Source of the DNA: Candidatus Saccharimonadota bacterium
Lineage (GTDB): Bacteria; Patescibacteriota; Saccharimonadia; Saccharimonadales; OFTM59
Direction of reading: 5' to 3'
Length of the DNA: 38,973 bases
Assembly (NCBI GenBank): GCA_029260855.1
Contig: JAJDCK010000012.1
Coordinates: 1-38,973 of the forward strand
Part shown: piece by piece, positions 15,678 through 23,565 of the stretch
How positions within the stretch are numbered: the first letter of the stretch is position 1
How the letters are laid out: every line of letters starts with the position of its first letter
The notes under the pieces: generated by a model
What the model was told of the DNA's origin: nothing
What the model saw: only the letters and a program-made list of their open reading frames with translations
Databases searched by the model: none
Position numbers and translations under genes: made by a program

Positions 15678-15825
15678 TCTCACCGTGTCCGCCAAATTGT
15701 CCGCACCCTTTGTTTCTAAGGTACATGCCCACCCGGGCAATCAATCGAACGTTTTTGTTTTCAACCATAAGCATATCGAACAATTAGCGGTTCTGCAAGG
15801 GGTTACTAGCCACCCTTATCTGTGA
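15670..15825 (+). CDS. Possible small protein (51 residues)
   Basis: ORF starting at ATG 15670 with AAAGG 7-8 nt upstream; an ATG at 15637 (62 residues) is an alternative. The product is basic, His-rich (VHAHPGNQ, FNHKHIEQ) and soluble. Its TGA at 15823-15825 is immediately followed by the convergent tsaD stop, a tight fit that supports it being a gene. No family recognised. Confidence 0.45.
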   Translation: MKPLTVSAKLSAPFVSKVHAHPGNQSNVFVFNHKHIEQLAVLQGVTSHPYL

Positions 15826-16926
15826 TCACATTGAAAGATTCGGAGAAATTTCTAAGGTGTAGGAGTCGGCGGCCGGCTGGCCGTTCATCGCTTTATAACA
15901 CCCTAGTGTGGCAATCATCGCGCCGTTATCGGTACAGAGTTTGGGGTCGGTATATTCAACAGGCAAGGGAAGTCGTTCTGCTAACTGACGACGCAGCTCC
16001 GTGCTGGCTGCCACGCCGCCACCTATAACAACCGACTTCGGCCGAAACTCTTTATACGCCTGAATGGTTTTGTCTACGACAGTCTCAACCGCAACGCGCT
16101 GAAAACTGGCGGCAATATCTGCTTTCTGAGTCTCAGACAGCCTCTCTGCCAGCTTGAAGGACGGATAACTGTAATTCTGCCCAATCTCAGCTTGGGCAAG
16201 CCGTAAAACAGCGGTCTTAATACCTGAGAAGCTGAAGTCATACTTGCCGGGCATTTTGGATTTAGGCAGGTCAAAGGCGTTCGGATTTCCCTCGAGCGCT
16301 TTTTTACTTATGCTTGGGCCGCCAGGGTAGGGCAGGCCAAGAATCTTAGCAACCTTATCAAAAGCTTCACCAATAGCATCGTCCTGAGTCTGGCCAAGTA
16401 GGGTGTAATCAAAATGATCTCTCCAAAGCACCAACTGGCTGTGCCCACCAGAGACAATTAGCCCAAGTAACGGAAATTGGGGTTGGCTCTTGGGCAAAAC
16501 GTAGCCGGACAGGGGAGTCTCGGTTAAAAAATTGGCATAAATATGCCCTTCAACGTGGTTGACCGCATAAAGTGGCTTATTCTTGATTACAGCTAAGGTC
16601 CGAGCTGTCAGGACGCCGATTAATAGAGAGCCACCAAGACCAGCGCCGTAAGTTACTGCAATTCCATCAATCCCGTTCCACAGATCGTTGGTCGCCCACT
16701 CGTCAGTATTGACGACTTGTTCATGCTTCGCATCAAGCAACGCTTGATTAACGACAGGCATAATCGCCTCGATGTGCGAACGAGCGGCAATTTCAGGTAC
16801 TACGCCACCATACGCCACGTGCAAATCCATACTGCTCAGGACAACGTTAGACAAAAGCCGCTTGCCGTCTTCTACGACAGCGGACGAAGTCTCATCGCAA
16901 CTGGTCTCAATGCCAAGTATTTTCAT
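15826..16926 (-). CDS. tsaD: tRNA N6-threonylcarbamoyladenosine transferase TsaD
   Basis: 366 residues. ASKHA-type ATPase of the Kae1/Qri7/TsaD family: starts MKILGIETSCDETS, has the metal-binding His pair in HVEGHIYAN, then GLIVSGGHSQLVLW and the C-terminal GGGVAASTELR. It transfers the threonylcarbamoyl group to A37 of ANN-decoding tRNAs with TsaB/TsaE. Slightly longer than usual because of inserts near 75-80 and 155-165. A 28-bp palindrome matching the operator of the adjacent PaaX/Cas2-like gene lies 50 nt upstream of its start, so it may be controlled by that protein. Confidence 0.96.
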   Translation of the reverse strand: MKILGIETSCDETSSAVVEDGKRLLSNVVLSSMDLHVAYGGVVPEIAARSHIEAIMPVVNQALLDAKHEQVVNTDEWATNDLWNGIDGIAVTYGAGLGGSLLIGVLTARTLAVIKNKPLYAVNHVEGHIYANFLTETPLSGYVLPKSQPQFPLLGLIVSGGHSQLVLWRDHFDYTLLGQTQDDAIGEAFDKVAKILGLPYPGGPSISKKALEGNPNAFDLPKSKMPGKYDFSFSGIKTAVLRLAQAEIGQNYSYPSFKLAERLSETQKADIAASFQRVAVETVVDKTIQAYKEFRPKSVVIGGGVAASTELRRQLAERLPLPVEYTDPKLCTDNGAMIATLGCYKAMNGQPAADSYTLEISPNLSM

Positions 16927-16976
16927 TCACAGCTATGATAAGCGAAACTCTAGGAACCGCCTACTCTAACCCTCAA

Positions 16977-17004
16977 CATTTTATGTCCGATCGGGCATAA
17001 AATG
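16977..17004. promoter_or_regulatory. 28-bp palindrome between the PaaX/Cas2-like gene and tsaD
   Basis: CATTTTATG-TCCGATCGGG-CATAAAATG: a palindrome with a single mismatched pair. Its core TGTCCGATCGGGCA (16984-16997) matches 13 of 14 bases of the perfect palindrome at 17511-17524. It has no T tract, so it is more likely an operator than a terminator. Confidence 0.6.
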
Positions 17005-17010
17005 TTTATA

Positions 17011-17490
17011 TTATAGATGAACTTTTGCAGACTCATAAACTTGTACATATTGATTAATGCCCAGGGTTTTGGCGGCCTGCAAGACCTCTCGCCGATAATC
17101 AAAGCGTGTGGTCCAAACACTTTTCTGGGTTTGCTGAAAACCAAGTCTGTGTAGCAGCGAACGAAGCTGTCTTCTGCACGACACAAGCTCCTCAGGAATA
17201 TCGAATATTACCATCAGCACCACGTTTTTTTGAAGTACTTGAGCTGAATACGGTTTGATTCGCGCTTGACCTTTCGCTGTCAGTTGGGGCACCCCCCTTT
17301 TGCGACGCACCAACCCATTTGCTTGTGCGCGGGTCAAAGTACTCTGAAGCGTAGGCTTGCGTGACCGACTAATACGCTCTAGCTCATTGAAGTATTCACG
17401 AGGCTTAAAACTTAAAAGCATGTTTGGTCTTGAGTATGGGATGAGTGAAATCAGCACATACTCAAGCGTAGAATATTCTTTCTTGTGCAC
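17011..17490 (-). CDS. PaaX-like regulator with Cas2-like C-terminal domain
   Basis: 159 residues starting at GTG 17490. Residues 1-75 look like a winged helix (STLEYVLISLI..., LTRAQANGLVRRKRGVPQLT as recognition helix and wing). Residues 88-155 have the ferredoxin-like pattern of PaaX-C/Cas2 proteins: VVLMVIFDIPEEL as first strand, CRRQLRSLLHRLGFQQTQKSVW, then YVQVYESAKV. Many CPR genomes carry such Cas2-like proteins outside CRISPR loci; here no array or other cas gene exists. Two copies of one palindrome bracket the gene, one in its promoter, so an autoregulated DNA-binding protein is likely. Nuclease activity is possible but not shown; the Cas2-type Asp is present in FDIPE. Confidence 0.75.
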   Translation of the reverse strand: MHKKEYSTLEYVLISLIPYSRPNMLLSFKPREYFNELERISRSRKPTLQSTLTRAQANGLVRRKRGVPQLTAKGQARIKPYSAQVLQKNVVLMVIFDIPEELVSCRRQLRSLLHRLGFQQTQKSVWTTRFDYRREVLQAAKTLGINQYVQVYESAKVHL

Positions 17491-17504
17491 ATTGTAAGTT
17501 TAAC

Positions 17505-17535
17505 ATAATATGTCCGATCGGACAGGATTTGTTAA
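17505..17535 (-). promoter_or_regulatory. Promoter of the PaaX/Cas2-like gene with embedded operator
   Basis: Minus strand TTAACA (17535-17530), 19-nt spacer, TATTAT (17510-17505). The spacer contains the perfect 14-bp palindrome TGTCCGATCGGACA (17511-17524) touching the -10, so a bound dimer would block RNA polymerase. The site could also affect the divergent MurE-like gene. Confidence 0.6.
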
Positions 17536-17590
17536 GAGGTTTGATGGGGATCTTTACGTTCTGTCGAGGGGGTGATGTATCATTAGAGGT

Positions 17591-18886
17591 ATGGCAGCAG
17601 GCATAAATCCAAAGAGAATTGTGCGCAAGGTTCTACCTGAAGGGGCGACCCGATTAGCCGAGGAAAGCTATCGGCGCGGCCGGCGAGTTATTACGCATGC
17701 CCGCTACGGATTCCCGGCCCGTAATGCCCGGGTTATTGCGGTTACCGGTACCAACGGCAAGACTACTACCTGCATGTTAATCAACGCCATCTTAAAATCG
17801 GCTGGCTTTAAAACAGCCATGTTTACTACCGCTGTAGTAGAAGTGGCAGACAAGACCGAGCCGAATTTGCGCCATACCACGGTACCCGTAACGGCAGATT
17901 TATTAAATTTTTTCCGTAAGGCAAAGCGGATGGACGTAGACTTTATCGTCCTTGAAGTGACGAGCCATGCGCTTCATCAGCACAAACTGCGCGGTATACC
18001 TATAGAAGTGGCGGTTATGACCAACTTATCGCAGGAGCACCTGGACTACCACGGTACAATGGAACGCTATGCCGAGGCAAAGGCGCGGCTTTTTAACGCC
18101 TATATGCAGCCGACTTACTGTGTGCTGAATCACGATGATAGGTGGTTTGACTACTTCGCCAAGCAGAGCGTAGGGGCTTGTAGTATCTATGGGCAGAAGG
18201 GCGGTAGTGACGTGACTATGCGTAAGATAAAGCTGTCGTCTAGGGGCACCGACTTTGAACTTGATATAGACGGCAGTAAAGTTTCTGCACACATCCAGCT
18301 ACCCGGTGAGTTTAACGTTTATAACGCCGCTTCAGCTGCCGCCGGGGTTAGCGTACTTGGTATAACTCCCGAAAAAATTGCCAAAGGTTTGTCAGAGCTT
18401 AAAGCCGTGCCGGGCCGTATGGAAAGAGTTTCTGCCAGCCAAAACTTCACGGTCATAGTTGACTATGCTTACACCCCTGATGCGCTAGAAAAGGCGCTAA
18501 AGTCGATCAGAGAAATCACCAAGGGCAGGATTTTATTAGTATTTGGAGCAACCGGTGACAGAGACAAAACCAAGCGCCCGGTGATGGGCGAGGTGGCGGC
18601 CAAAAACGCCGACCGGATTTTCTTGACTGATGATGAAACCTACACAGAAGACCCCGCCGCAATCCGCAAAGAAGTCATGGCAGGTATCACCAAAGCCAAA
18701 GGTCAGAAGAAGACGACAGAGATCGGGGATCGGCGCGAAGCCATCAAGGCGGCACTTAAAATAGCCAAGAAAGGTGACGTACTGCTTCTAGCAGGAATCG
18801 GCCACCAGAACTACCGCAACATGGCCGGCAAAAAACTCCCTTGGGACGAACGCGAAATCGCCAAAGCCCTGCTTAAGAATAAATAG
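17591..18886 (+). CDS. murE: MurE-family Mur ligase lacking the N-terminal domain
   Basis: 431 residues. P-loop VTGTNGKTTT at 51-60, followed by the MurE-type stretch EVTSHALHQHKLRG...TNLSQEHLDYHGTMERYAEAKARLF and the C-terminal ligase domain (VDYAYTPDAL, FGATGDRDKTKRPVMGEVA). In usual MurE the P-loop is near residue 110, so the UDP-binding first domain is missing. The diaminopimelate motif DNPR is DDET here, and the GKGHE motif is GIGHQ. It is therefore an ATP-dependent amide ligase of peptidoglycan type, but its acceptor and amino acid are uncertain. TATCAT ends 7 nt before ATG. Confidence 0.82.
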   Translation: MAAGINPKRIVRKVLPEGATRLAEESYRRGRRVITHARYGFPARNARVIAVTGTNGKTTTCMLINAILKSAGFKTAMFTTAVVEVADKTEPNLRHTTVPVTADLLNFFRKAKRMDVDFIVLEVTSHALHQHKLRGIPIEVAVMTNLSQEHLDYHGTMERYAEAKARLFNAYMQPTYCVLNHDDRWFDYFAKQSVGACSIYGQKGGSDVTMRKIKLSSRGTDFELDIDGSKVSAHIQLPGEFNVYNAASAAAGVSVLGITPEKIAKGLSELKAVPGRMERVSASQNFTVIVDYAYTPDALEKALKSIREITKGRILLVFGATGDRDKTKRPVMGEVAAKNADRIFLTDDETYTEDPAAIRKEVMAGITKAKGQKKTTEIGDRREAIKAALKIAKKGDVLLLAGIGHQNYRNMAGKKLPWDEREIAKALLKNK

Positions 18887-18888
18887 TC

Positions 18889-18917
18889 TTGTAAAAACTA
18901 TGAAAATGTGATACATT
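18889..18917 (+). promoter_or_regulatory. Promoter of the kinase-like pair
   Basis: TTGTAA (18889-18894), 17-nt spacer, TACATT (18912-18917). Expected start near 18924 leaves a leader of about 100 nt before ATG 19025, the longest in the region; the leader is AT-rich with no strong hairpin. Confidence 0.45.
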
Positions 18918-19024
18918 ACTACTGTTCCAATTCAATAAAATATAAAAATTTTACTCTACATGTACATAAATCGTGTCGATAAAATTAAACCCAATAGAAA
19001 GAGCTTAACGAGCTTTAACCAGTA

Positions 19025-19687
19025 ATGCCAGAACAGCGTCACCCCCCCCAATCCCCAGCAGCTAACCTTTATGAAATCTTTGAAGAGATGGTTGATCAGT
19101 TCGGCGGAGATTCTAAAAATACGCATGGACGCTTCAGCATTGCGCATACCGACAGTATAGATGTTGTAGTTACGGGCTCAGGAAATGACAACAGGGAGCG
19201 CTTACTTATCGCCCGAGAGACGCCAGAGTCGGGCGCGCTTTACGCTACATTGGTGCAAGCGGGAGTCCCGCAATTTGAGCGAAATAAAGACGGTAATGAA
19301 GCAGCGATTTATCGACTTCCTCCGCATGTTAAGCCGCTTATACACGAACGCTTTTTTGTTGACCGTGAATCGAGTGAAACATACGTTAGCGACAAAGAAA
19401 TATTTACACGGCTTGGTGCACTTTGGGCCCAAGTTTATAAGGCTACTGGCATGCTCCCGCAGACACCGCTACGCTTAACGGCTGTACAGAATTTTGAGGA
19501 AATATCTCAATTGTTAGTACCTATTCCTCCATACACCACATGGGATAAGCATGATGACGAGTCACACGCATACGAAATTTTCAGTATCCGCGCGGCTGCA
19601 GAATTAGATTTTTCCAACCCTAGCGCAACACACGAAGGGTTATTAGACGCAATGAAAAATGGGTGGAATGAGTATGCCCAAAGTTGA
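19025..19687 (+). CDS. Hypothetical protein coupled to the kinase-like gene
   Basis: 220 residues, soluble, acidic, no signal peptide. No family recognised. The segment ETYVSDKEIFTRLGALWAQVYKATG may be helical and similar in style to the helical lobe of kinase-like folds, but no catalytic motif is present. The last 14 bp overlap the next gene, so the two are translated together and probably act together. The ATG at 19025 has no clear Shine-Dalgarno. Confidence 0.6.
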   Translation: MPEQRHPPQSPAANLYEIFEEMVDQFGGDSKNTHGRFSIAHTDSIDVVVTGSGNDNRERLLIARETPESGALYATLVQAGVPQFERNKDGNEAAIYRLPPHVKPLIHERFFVDRESSETYVSDKEIFTRLGALWAQVYKATGMLPQTPLRLTAVQNFEEISQLLVPIPPYTTWDKHDDESHAYEIFSIRAAAELDFSNPSATHEGLLDAMKNGWNEYAQS

Positions 19688-20762
19688 GAGCGGTACTGGT
19701 CTTGATTCACCACCAGCTAGTGGGTGGGGTGTACTATTTTCGCGCGAAATGGGCGAACTCGGGCTCGATCAACGTACCCGTGTAGAAACTTTTCTTGGAA
19801 CTTTAGCCGAAGGCATATCCCAAGGTTTCAAAATAGTTGACCCTACTGAGCTTGGCTATGCAGTTACCGACAGTGAAAAGCCTATTAACAGCCAGCTGGC
19901 CAAAGCAGTAGAACAACGAGTTGGTGAGAATGTCTGTTTGTCGCCCGATTTTAAATGGTTAGCCAGGGCAGGCTTTTCGGCCTTTCATGTTAGGCGTACT
20001 CCGGGTGCCGAGACATCTGCGCACAAAGTATTTTTTGGTGTGCTGCATGATCCTAAAGATATGTCTCGCGGTATAAGCGTGGCCGTTAAGCCGTGTGAAG
20101 AGAAGCCAAAAAAGGCTGTAATGGACTGGCTGAATAATACATTGATTCATGAGGTAGACGATCGTACATATGAGCCTGTGGGTTATGTAATGACTTCAGA
20201 ACGCGGCTACTCAATTACTAAGTTCAAGGGCGAGGGTTTTGATACACTTGATTCAACGTCTTGGGAAAATGTCTTGCTTTATGAAGAGGATCCAGATTAT
20301 GAGGGGCAGCGTGAAGCATTGACGTCAATTGCTTCGGCACTGGCCGTCAATCATCGTGACCATGCTTTTCATGGAGACCCTCAATTTAAGAATATAGTAT
20401 TGGATATAACTGGTGACGTATATTTTATTGATTGGGAATCAGCAGCTTTTTACGATGAAGCTCCGCAACAGAGTGTGCTGGTACATAAGATGGCGCATGA
20501 CTTAAAAGTATTGTTTGCTTCTATGGCTATGCCCGAAAACCACCATGGTGTTGGCGCTCTGAGTATTTTTAAACCTCCGGCGCAGTGGCATCATTTTAAA
20601 AAATACATTTTTACACCTTATATGGAAGCGTATCTGCAAGGTGATGACGCTGACGGGCAAAGGTTTATGACCGTTGCTACAGTAGAACAGCAGATAGAAG
20701 ATTACATAGTAAACGGCGAGCTTTACAAATCATATAGTCGGGCACGTACGCATCACAAATAA
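19674..20762 (+). CDS. APH/choline-kinase-like phosphotransferase
   Basis: 362 residues from ATG 19674 (GGTGG about 7 nt upstream); an ATG at 19659 is the alternative. HGDPQFKN at 233-240 matches the catalytic HGDxxxxN of aminoglycoside phosphotransferase-like kinases, FIDWES at 251-256 gives the metal-binding Asp, and AVKPC with Lys139 is the probable ATP-binding lysine. The N-terminal 100 residues are not recognised. Substrate unknown: small molecule or protein. Overlap with the upstream gene implies a functional pair. Confidence 0.72.
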   Translation: MPKVESGTGLDSPPASGWGVLFSREMGELGLDQRTRVETFLGTLAEGISQGFKIVDPTELGYAVTDSEKPINSQLAKAVEQRVGENVCLSPDFKWLARAGFSAFHVRRTPGAETSAHKVFFGVLHDPKDMSRGISVAVKPCEEKPKKAVMDWLNNTLIHEVDDRTYEPVGYVMTSERGYSITKFKGEGFDTLDSTSWENVLLYEEDPDYEGQREALTSIASALAVNHRDHAFHGDPQFKNIVLDITGDVYFIDWESAAFYDEAPQQSVLVHKMAHDLKVLFASMAMPENHHGVGALSIFKPPAQWHHFKKYIFTPYMEAYLQGDDADGQRFMTVATVEQQIEDYIVNGELYKSYSRARTHHK

Positions 20763-20777
20763 CAGCAAGACTGCTAC

Positions 20778-20816
20778 TTGACAGGGTAATTGGCACTCGG
20801 CTATTATGAGTGCTAA
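20778..20816 (+). promoter_or_regulatory. groESL promoter with CIRCE operator
   Basis: TTGACA (20778-20783), 18-nt spacer, TATTAT (20802-20807). Overlapping it is TTGGCACTC-N9-GAGTGCTAA (20790-20816), one mismatch from the CIRCE consensus that HrcA binds. The operator covers the -10 and the start site, so HrcA repression of groESL relieved by heat is the established expectation. hrcA itself is not in the window. Confidence 0.92.
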
Positions 20817-20883
20817 TGGATTGGTGCTATTTGCGAGATGCACTAATCCTTATTCTAGAAAATTCTTAAAATGGAGGAGTTTT

Positions 20884-21150
20884 ATGAGTGTAAACATCCA
20901 GCCGCTTGCCGACTATGTAGTTGCCCGTCAGGAAGAGGCGGAGAGTAAGACCGCTAGCGGTCTGTACCTGCCCGACAAGGCGCAGGAAAAGCCAAAAGTA
21001 GCCAAAGTGGTTGCTGTAGGTAAAAAGGTTCAAGAGATCAAAGTCGGCGACCGTATCGTTTATAAAAGTTACAGCACGACCGAAGTAAAAGTTGGTGCTG
21101 ACGAGTACATGCTAATCAAAGAGGAAGACATCCTCGCTACTGTTAAATAA
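20884..21150 (+). CDS. groES: Co-chaperonin GroES
   Basis: 88 residues from ATG 20884, chosen because GGAGG (20873-20877) lies upstream and the first residues (SVNIQPLADYVV) then match the family. An in-frame ATG at 20806 falls inside the CIRCE element and is rejected. Full-length 10-kDa chaperonin with the mobile loop region around SKTASGLYLP and the final strand YMLIKEEDILA. It caps GroEL and is followed by groEL after 16 nt. Confidence 0.97.
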   Translation: MSVNIQPLADYVVARQEEAESKTASGLYLPDKAQEKPKVAKVVAVGKKVQEIKVGDRIVYKSYSTTEVKVGADEYMLIKEEDILATVK

Positions 21151-21166
21151 CTGAGGAGAAAATCTG

Positions 21167-22816
21167 ATGGCCAAAAAAGTTTTTTATGATGATGACGCTC
21201 GGCGCAGAGTGCTAGGCGGTGCAAAAGTTCTTTATGACGCAGTCAAGACAACTATGGGCCCGAAGGGGCGAAACGTAGTTATAAGCAAAAGCTATGGCAA
21301 CCCGACCGTTACACATGACGGCGTGACTGTGGCTAAAGGCATGGAACTGGCTGATGTAGACGACGAGACCTTGGGCTACAAAGTCGGGGCAGAGCTGATC
21401 AAACAGGCTGCCAGCAAGATGAACGATGTGGCCGGTGATGGCACGACAACCGTGACAGTTTTGACTTATCACATCCTAAACGAAGCCAACAAGTTGATCG
21501 CAGCGGGGCATAACCCAATGCAGCTGCGCAAAGGCCTAGAAGCGGCCGCACAGGATGTAATAGCTGGACTGGGCAAGTTTACCGAAGACATCAAAGCCAA
21601 CAAGCAGCGCGTAGCCGAAGTAGCTACTATCTCAGCAGGCGACGCCGAAATCGGTAATTTGATCGCTGACGTGATTGATAAAGTCGGCAAGGACGGTGTC
21701 GTAACTGTAGAAGAAGGCCAGGGACTGGCGCTAGAAAGCGAAGTAGTAGAAGGCTTTACCTTTGACCGTGGCTTTGTTAGCCCGTACATGGTGACAGACA
21801 CAGCCCGAATGGAAGCTGTCTATGACAAGCCAGCGATTGTAATTACTGATAAAAAGATCAGTTCTCTCCAAGAATTTTTGCCTCTGCTAGAAAAATTAGC
21901 CCAGAGTGGCAAAAAAGAACTAGTACTTATAGCCGAAGACGTAGAGGGTGAAGCGCTCGGCACTCTAATCCTGAACCGTCTAAAAGGCGTGTTTAATACG
22001 ATTGCTATTAAAGCTCCGGCCTTTGGAGATCGTCGCAAAGAAATCCTAGAAGATATCGCTATTCTAACTGGCGGCCAGGTGGTTACTGATGACCGTGGCA
22101 TGACGTTTGAAAACGTTGATATGGACGTAGTGGGTACTGCCAGAAAGGTCATCGTAACCAAAGACGAAACCACAATTATTGAAGGCGGGAGTACTAGTGC
22201 AGCCATCAAAGCACGAATTACGCAGATCAATCAGCAAGTTGCAACTGTAACCAGCGAATACGAAAAAGAAAACCTAGAAAAGCGCCGCGCAGCCCTGCAA
22301 GGCAAAGTTGCCGTCATCAAAGTTGGTGGCGCGACAGAGACTGAGATTGAAGAAAAGAAATTCCGAGTTGATGATGCGGTTGCAGCCGTAAAAGCAGCGC
22401 TAGACGAAGGTATCGTACCTGGCGGCGGCGTAACACTGATTAACCTGGCAAAAGACGTGAAGGTTGTTGGGAATGACTCAGGATCAGCCGGAGCACAAAT
22501 TTTGCGTAACGCTCTTGAGCAGCCGTTTAGAATTCTTCTGACCAACGCCGGCCTGAACCCTGACGAATGGTTGCCACTTGTAAAAGCTGCTAAGCCTGGC
22601 CAGGGTGTTGACGTCAATGAAGTCGGCAAGCTAGTAGATCTAAAGTCTGCCGGTGTTGTAGACCCTACCCGTGTCACTAAAGAAGCTATTCAGAACGCAG
22701 TCTCAATTGCAGGAACAAGCATGACGATGGGCGCGCTCGTAGTAGACGTGCCAGAGCCAAAAGCACCCGCCGGAGGTGGCGGCACCCCTGACATGGGTGG
22801 CATGATGGGCATGTAG
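21167..22816 (+). CDS. groEL: Chaperonin GroEL
   Basis: 549 residues, full length. It has the ATP-binding TMGPKGRNV and DGTTT segments and a Gly/Met-rich C-terminal tail (GGTPDMGGMMGM). AGGAG lies 8 nt before ATG. It folds newly made or heat-damaged proteins in the GroES-capped double ring. Same operon as groES. Confidence 0.98.
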   Translation: MAKKVFYDDDARRRVLGGAKVLYDAVKTTMGPKGRNVVISKSYGNPTVTHDGVTVAKGMELADVDDETLGYKVGAELIKQAASKMNDVAGDGTTTVTVLTYHILNEANKLIAAGHNPMQLRKGLEAAAQDVIAGLGKFTEDIKANKQRVAEVATISAGDAEIGNLIADVIDKVGKDGVVTVEEGQGLALESEVVEGFTFDRGFVSPYMVTDTARMEAVYDKPAIVITDKKISSLQEFLPLLEKLAQSGKKELVLIAEDVEGEALGTLILNRLKGVFNTIAIKAPAFGDRRKEILEDIAILTGGQVVTDDRGMTFENVDMDVVGTARKVIVTKDETTIIEGGSTSAAIKARITQINQQVATVTSEYEKENLEKRRAALQGKVAVIKVGGATETEIEEKKFRVDDAVAAVKAALDEGIVPGGGVTLINLAKDVKVVGNDSGSAGAQILRNALEQPFRILLTNAGLNPDEWLPLVKAAKPGQGVDVNEVGKLVDLKSAGVVDPTRVTKEAIQNAVSIAGTSMTMGALVVDVPEPKAPAGGGGTPDMGGMMGM

Positions 22817-22828
22817 GGACGATAATGA

Positions 22829-22875
22829 CCGAGCCTGGAATGAGCCCAGGCTCCGGTTACCTAGGGTGAAGTAAC
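22829..22875 (+). terminator. Weak terminator-like hairpins after groEL
   Basis: GAGCCTGG (22831-22838) / CCAGGCTC (22846-22853) followed by a second small stem GTTAC/GTAAC (22856-22860/22871-22875). There is no T run, so termination may be factor-dependent, or the hairpin may protect the mRNA end. Confidence 0.4.
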
Positions 22876-22931
22876 AACGGGCCAAACCCACGGTTATTTT
22901 TATTAGGCAGGTATTATGTTCCTGGGTAATG

Positions 22932-22960
22932 TTGCAGTAATTACCATTTTGTAGTATGAT
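22932..22960 (+). promoter_or_regulatory. Promoter of the LPATG protein gene
   Basis: TTGCAG (22932-22937), 17-nt spacer, TATGAT (22955-22960). An in-frame ATG at 22956 lies inside this -10, which argues for the later start at 22989. Confidence 0.6.
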
Positions 22961-22988
22961 AGTGGCATTACATTTGGGAGAAAACGAA

Positions 22989-23531
22989 GTGCCGCTATTT
23001 CAACGCAAGAATAAAAATCCTTCAGAGGCAGTACCTTCTGAAATACAAGAATATTATCAGGCTGAAAAGCGCGAACGAACTGGTGTTGCTTGGTTGTTGG
23101 CGCTTATAACTCTCGTTGTAACGGTTTTACTGGCCGCTGCACTATTCTTTGGTGGCCGTTGGGTTTACCGCAATATTTTTCAGAATAATGATGAGCGAAA
23201 CGACGCAACCACCACACAGCAGGATTCTGAAAACTCTGACTCGGTTCCGCCTGCTTCGACAGCCCCCGGTTCTGACAGTAACGGCTCTTCGCCAAGTACG
23301 CCAGCCACTTCTGAGTCGCCATCGCCTAACTCTTCTCCTACGCCATCGCCTTCTCAGCCAGAGGCAGCATCAAACAGTGCTGATAACCCACAAGACACCC
23401 CGCGAACCGGTGCGAACGGCGAACCACTACCAGCAACAGGCCCCGCCGAAAACTTGGCTGTCTTCCTGGCCACGACAGTCATTGCCACAGTCCTGCACTA
23501 CGTTTTTACAACAGTAAAAAAACACGCATAA
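22989..23531 (+). CDS. Surface protein with LPATG sorting-type signal
   Basis: 180 residues from the GTG at 22989, which has GGGAG 8 nt upstream; the in-frame ATG at 22956 would overlap the promoter. A polar cytoplasmic N-terminus precedes one membrane helix at about 30-55, then an 85-residue Ser/Pro/Thr-rich low-complexity spacer. The end is LPATG, a hydrophobic stretch and a basic tail (VKKHA), the layout of a class of sortase substrate. Having both an N-terminal anchor and an LPxTG end is unusual. The spacer probably spans the wall. Adhesive or structural role is inferred. Confidence 0.72.
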   Translation: MPLFQRKNKNPSEAVPSEIQEYYQAEKRERTGVAWLLALITLVVTVLLAAALFFGGRWVYRNIFQNNDERNDATTTQQDSENSDSVPPASTAPGSDSNGSSPSTPATSESPSPNSSPTPSPSQPEAASNSADNPQDTPRTGANGEPLPATGPAENLAVFLATTVIATVLHYVFTTVKKHA

Positions 23532-23565
23532 ATAATCACCCTAGTCGTACTGATTAACGTTGGGC

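Noticed and set aside
16977-17004. Terminator of the PaaX/Cas2-like gene
   Set aside because: Strong symmetry but no T run on either strand, and the core repeats the promoter palindrome at 17511-17524.
17011-17490. A CRISPR-Cas locus suggested by the Cas2-like domain
   Set aside because: No repeat-spacer array and no cas1 or other cas gene occur in the window; the N-terminal winged helix and flanking operators fit a PaaX-like regulator better.
20806-20883. Earlier GroES start at 20806
   Set aside because: It lies inside CIRCE and the -10 box; GroES residues and the Shine-Dalgarno point to 20884.
21212-22677. Long minus-strand frames opposite groEL
   Set aside because: Mirror frames of a biased coding sequence; no starts with signals and low-complexity Ser/Thr/Ala products.
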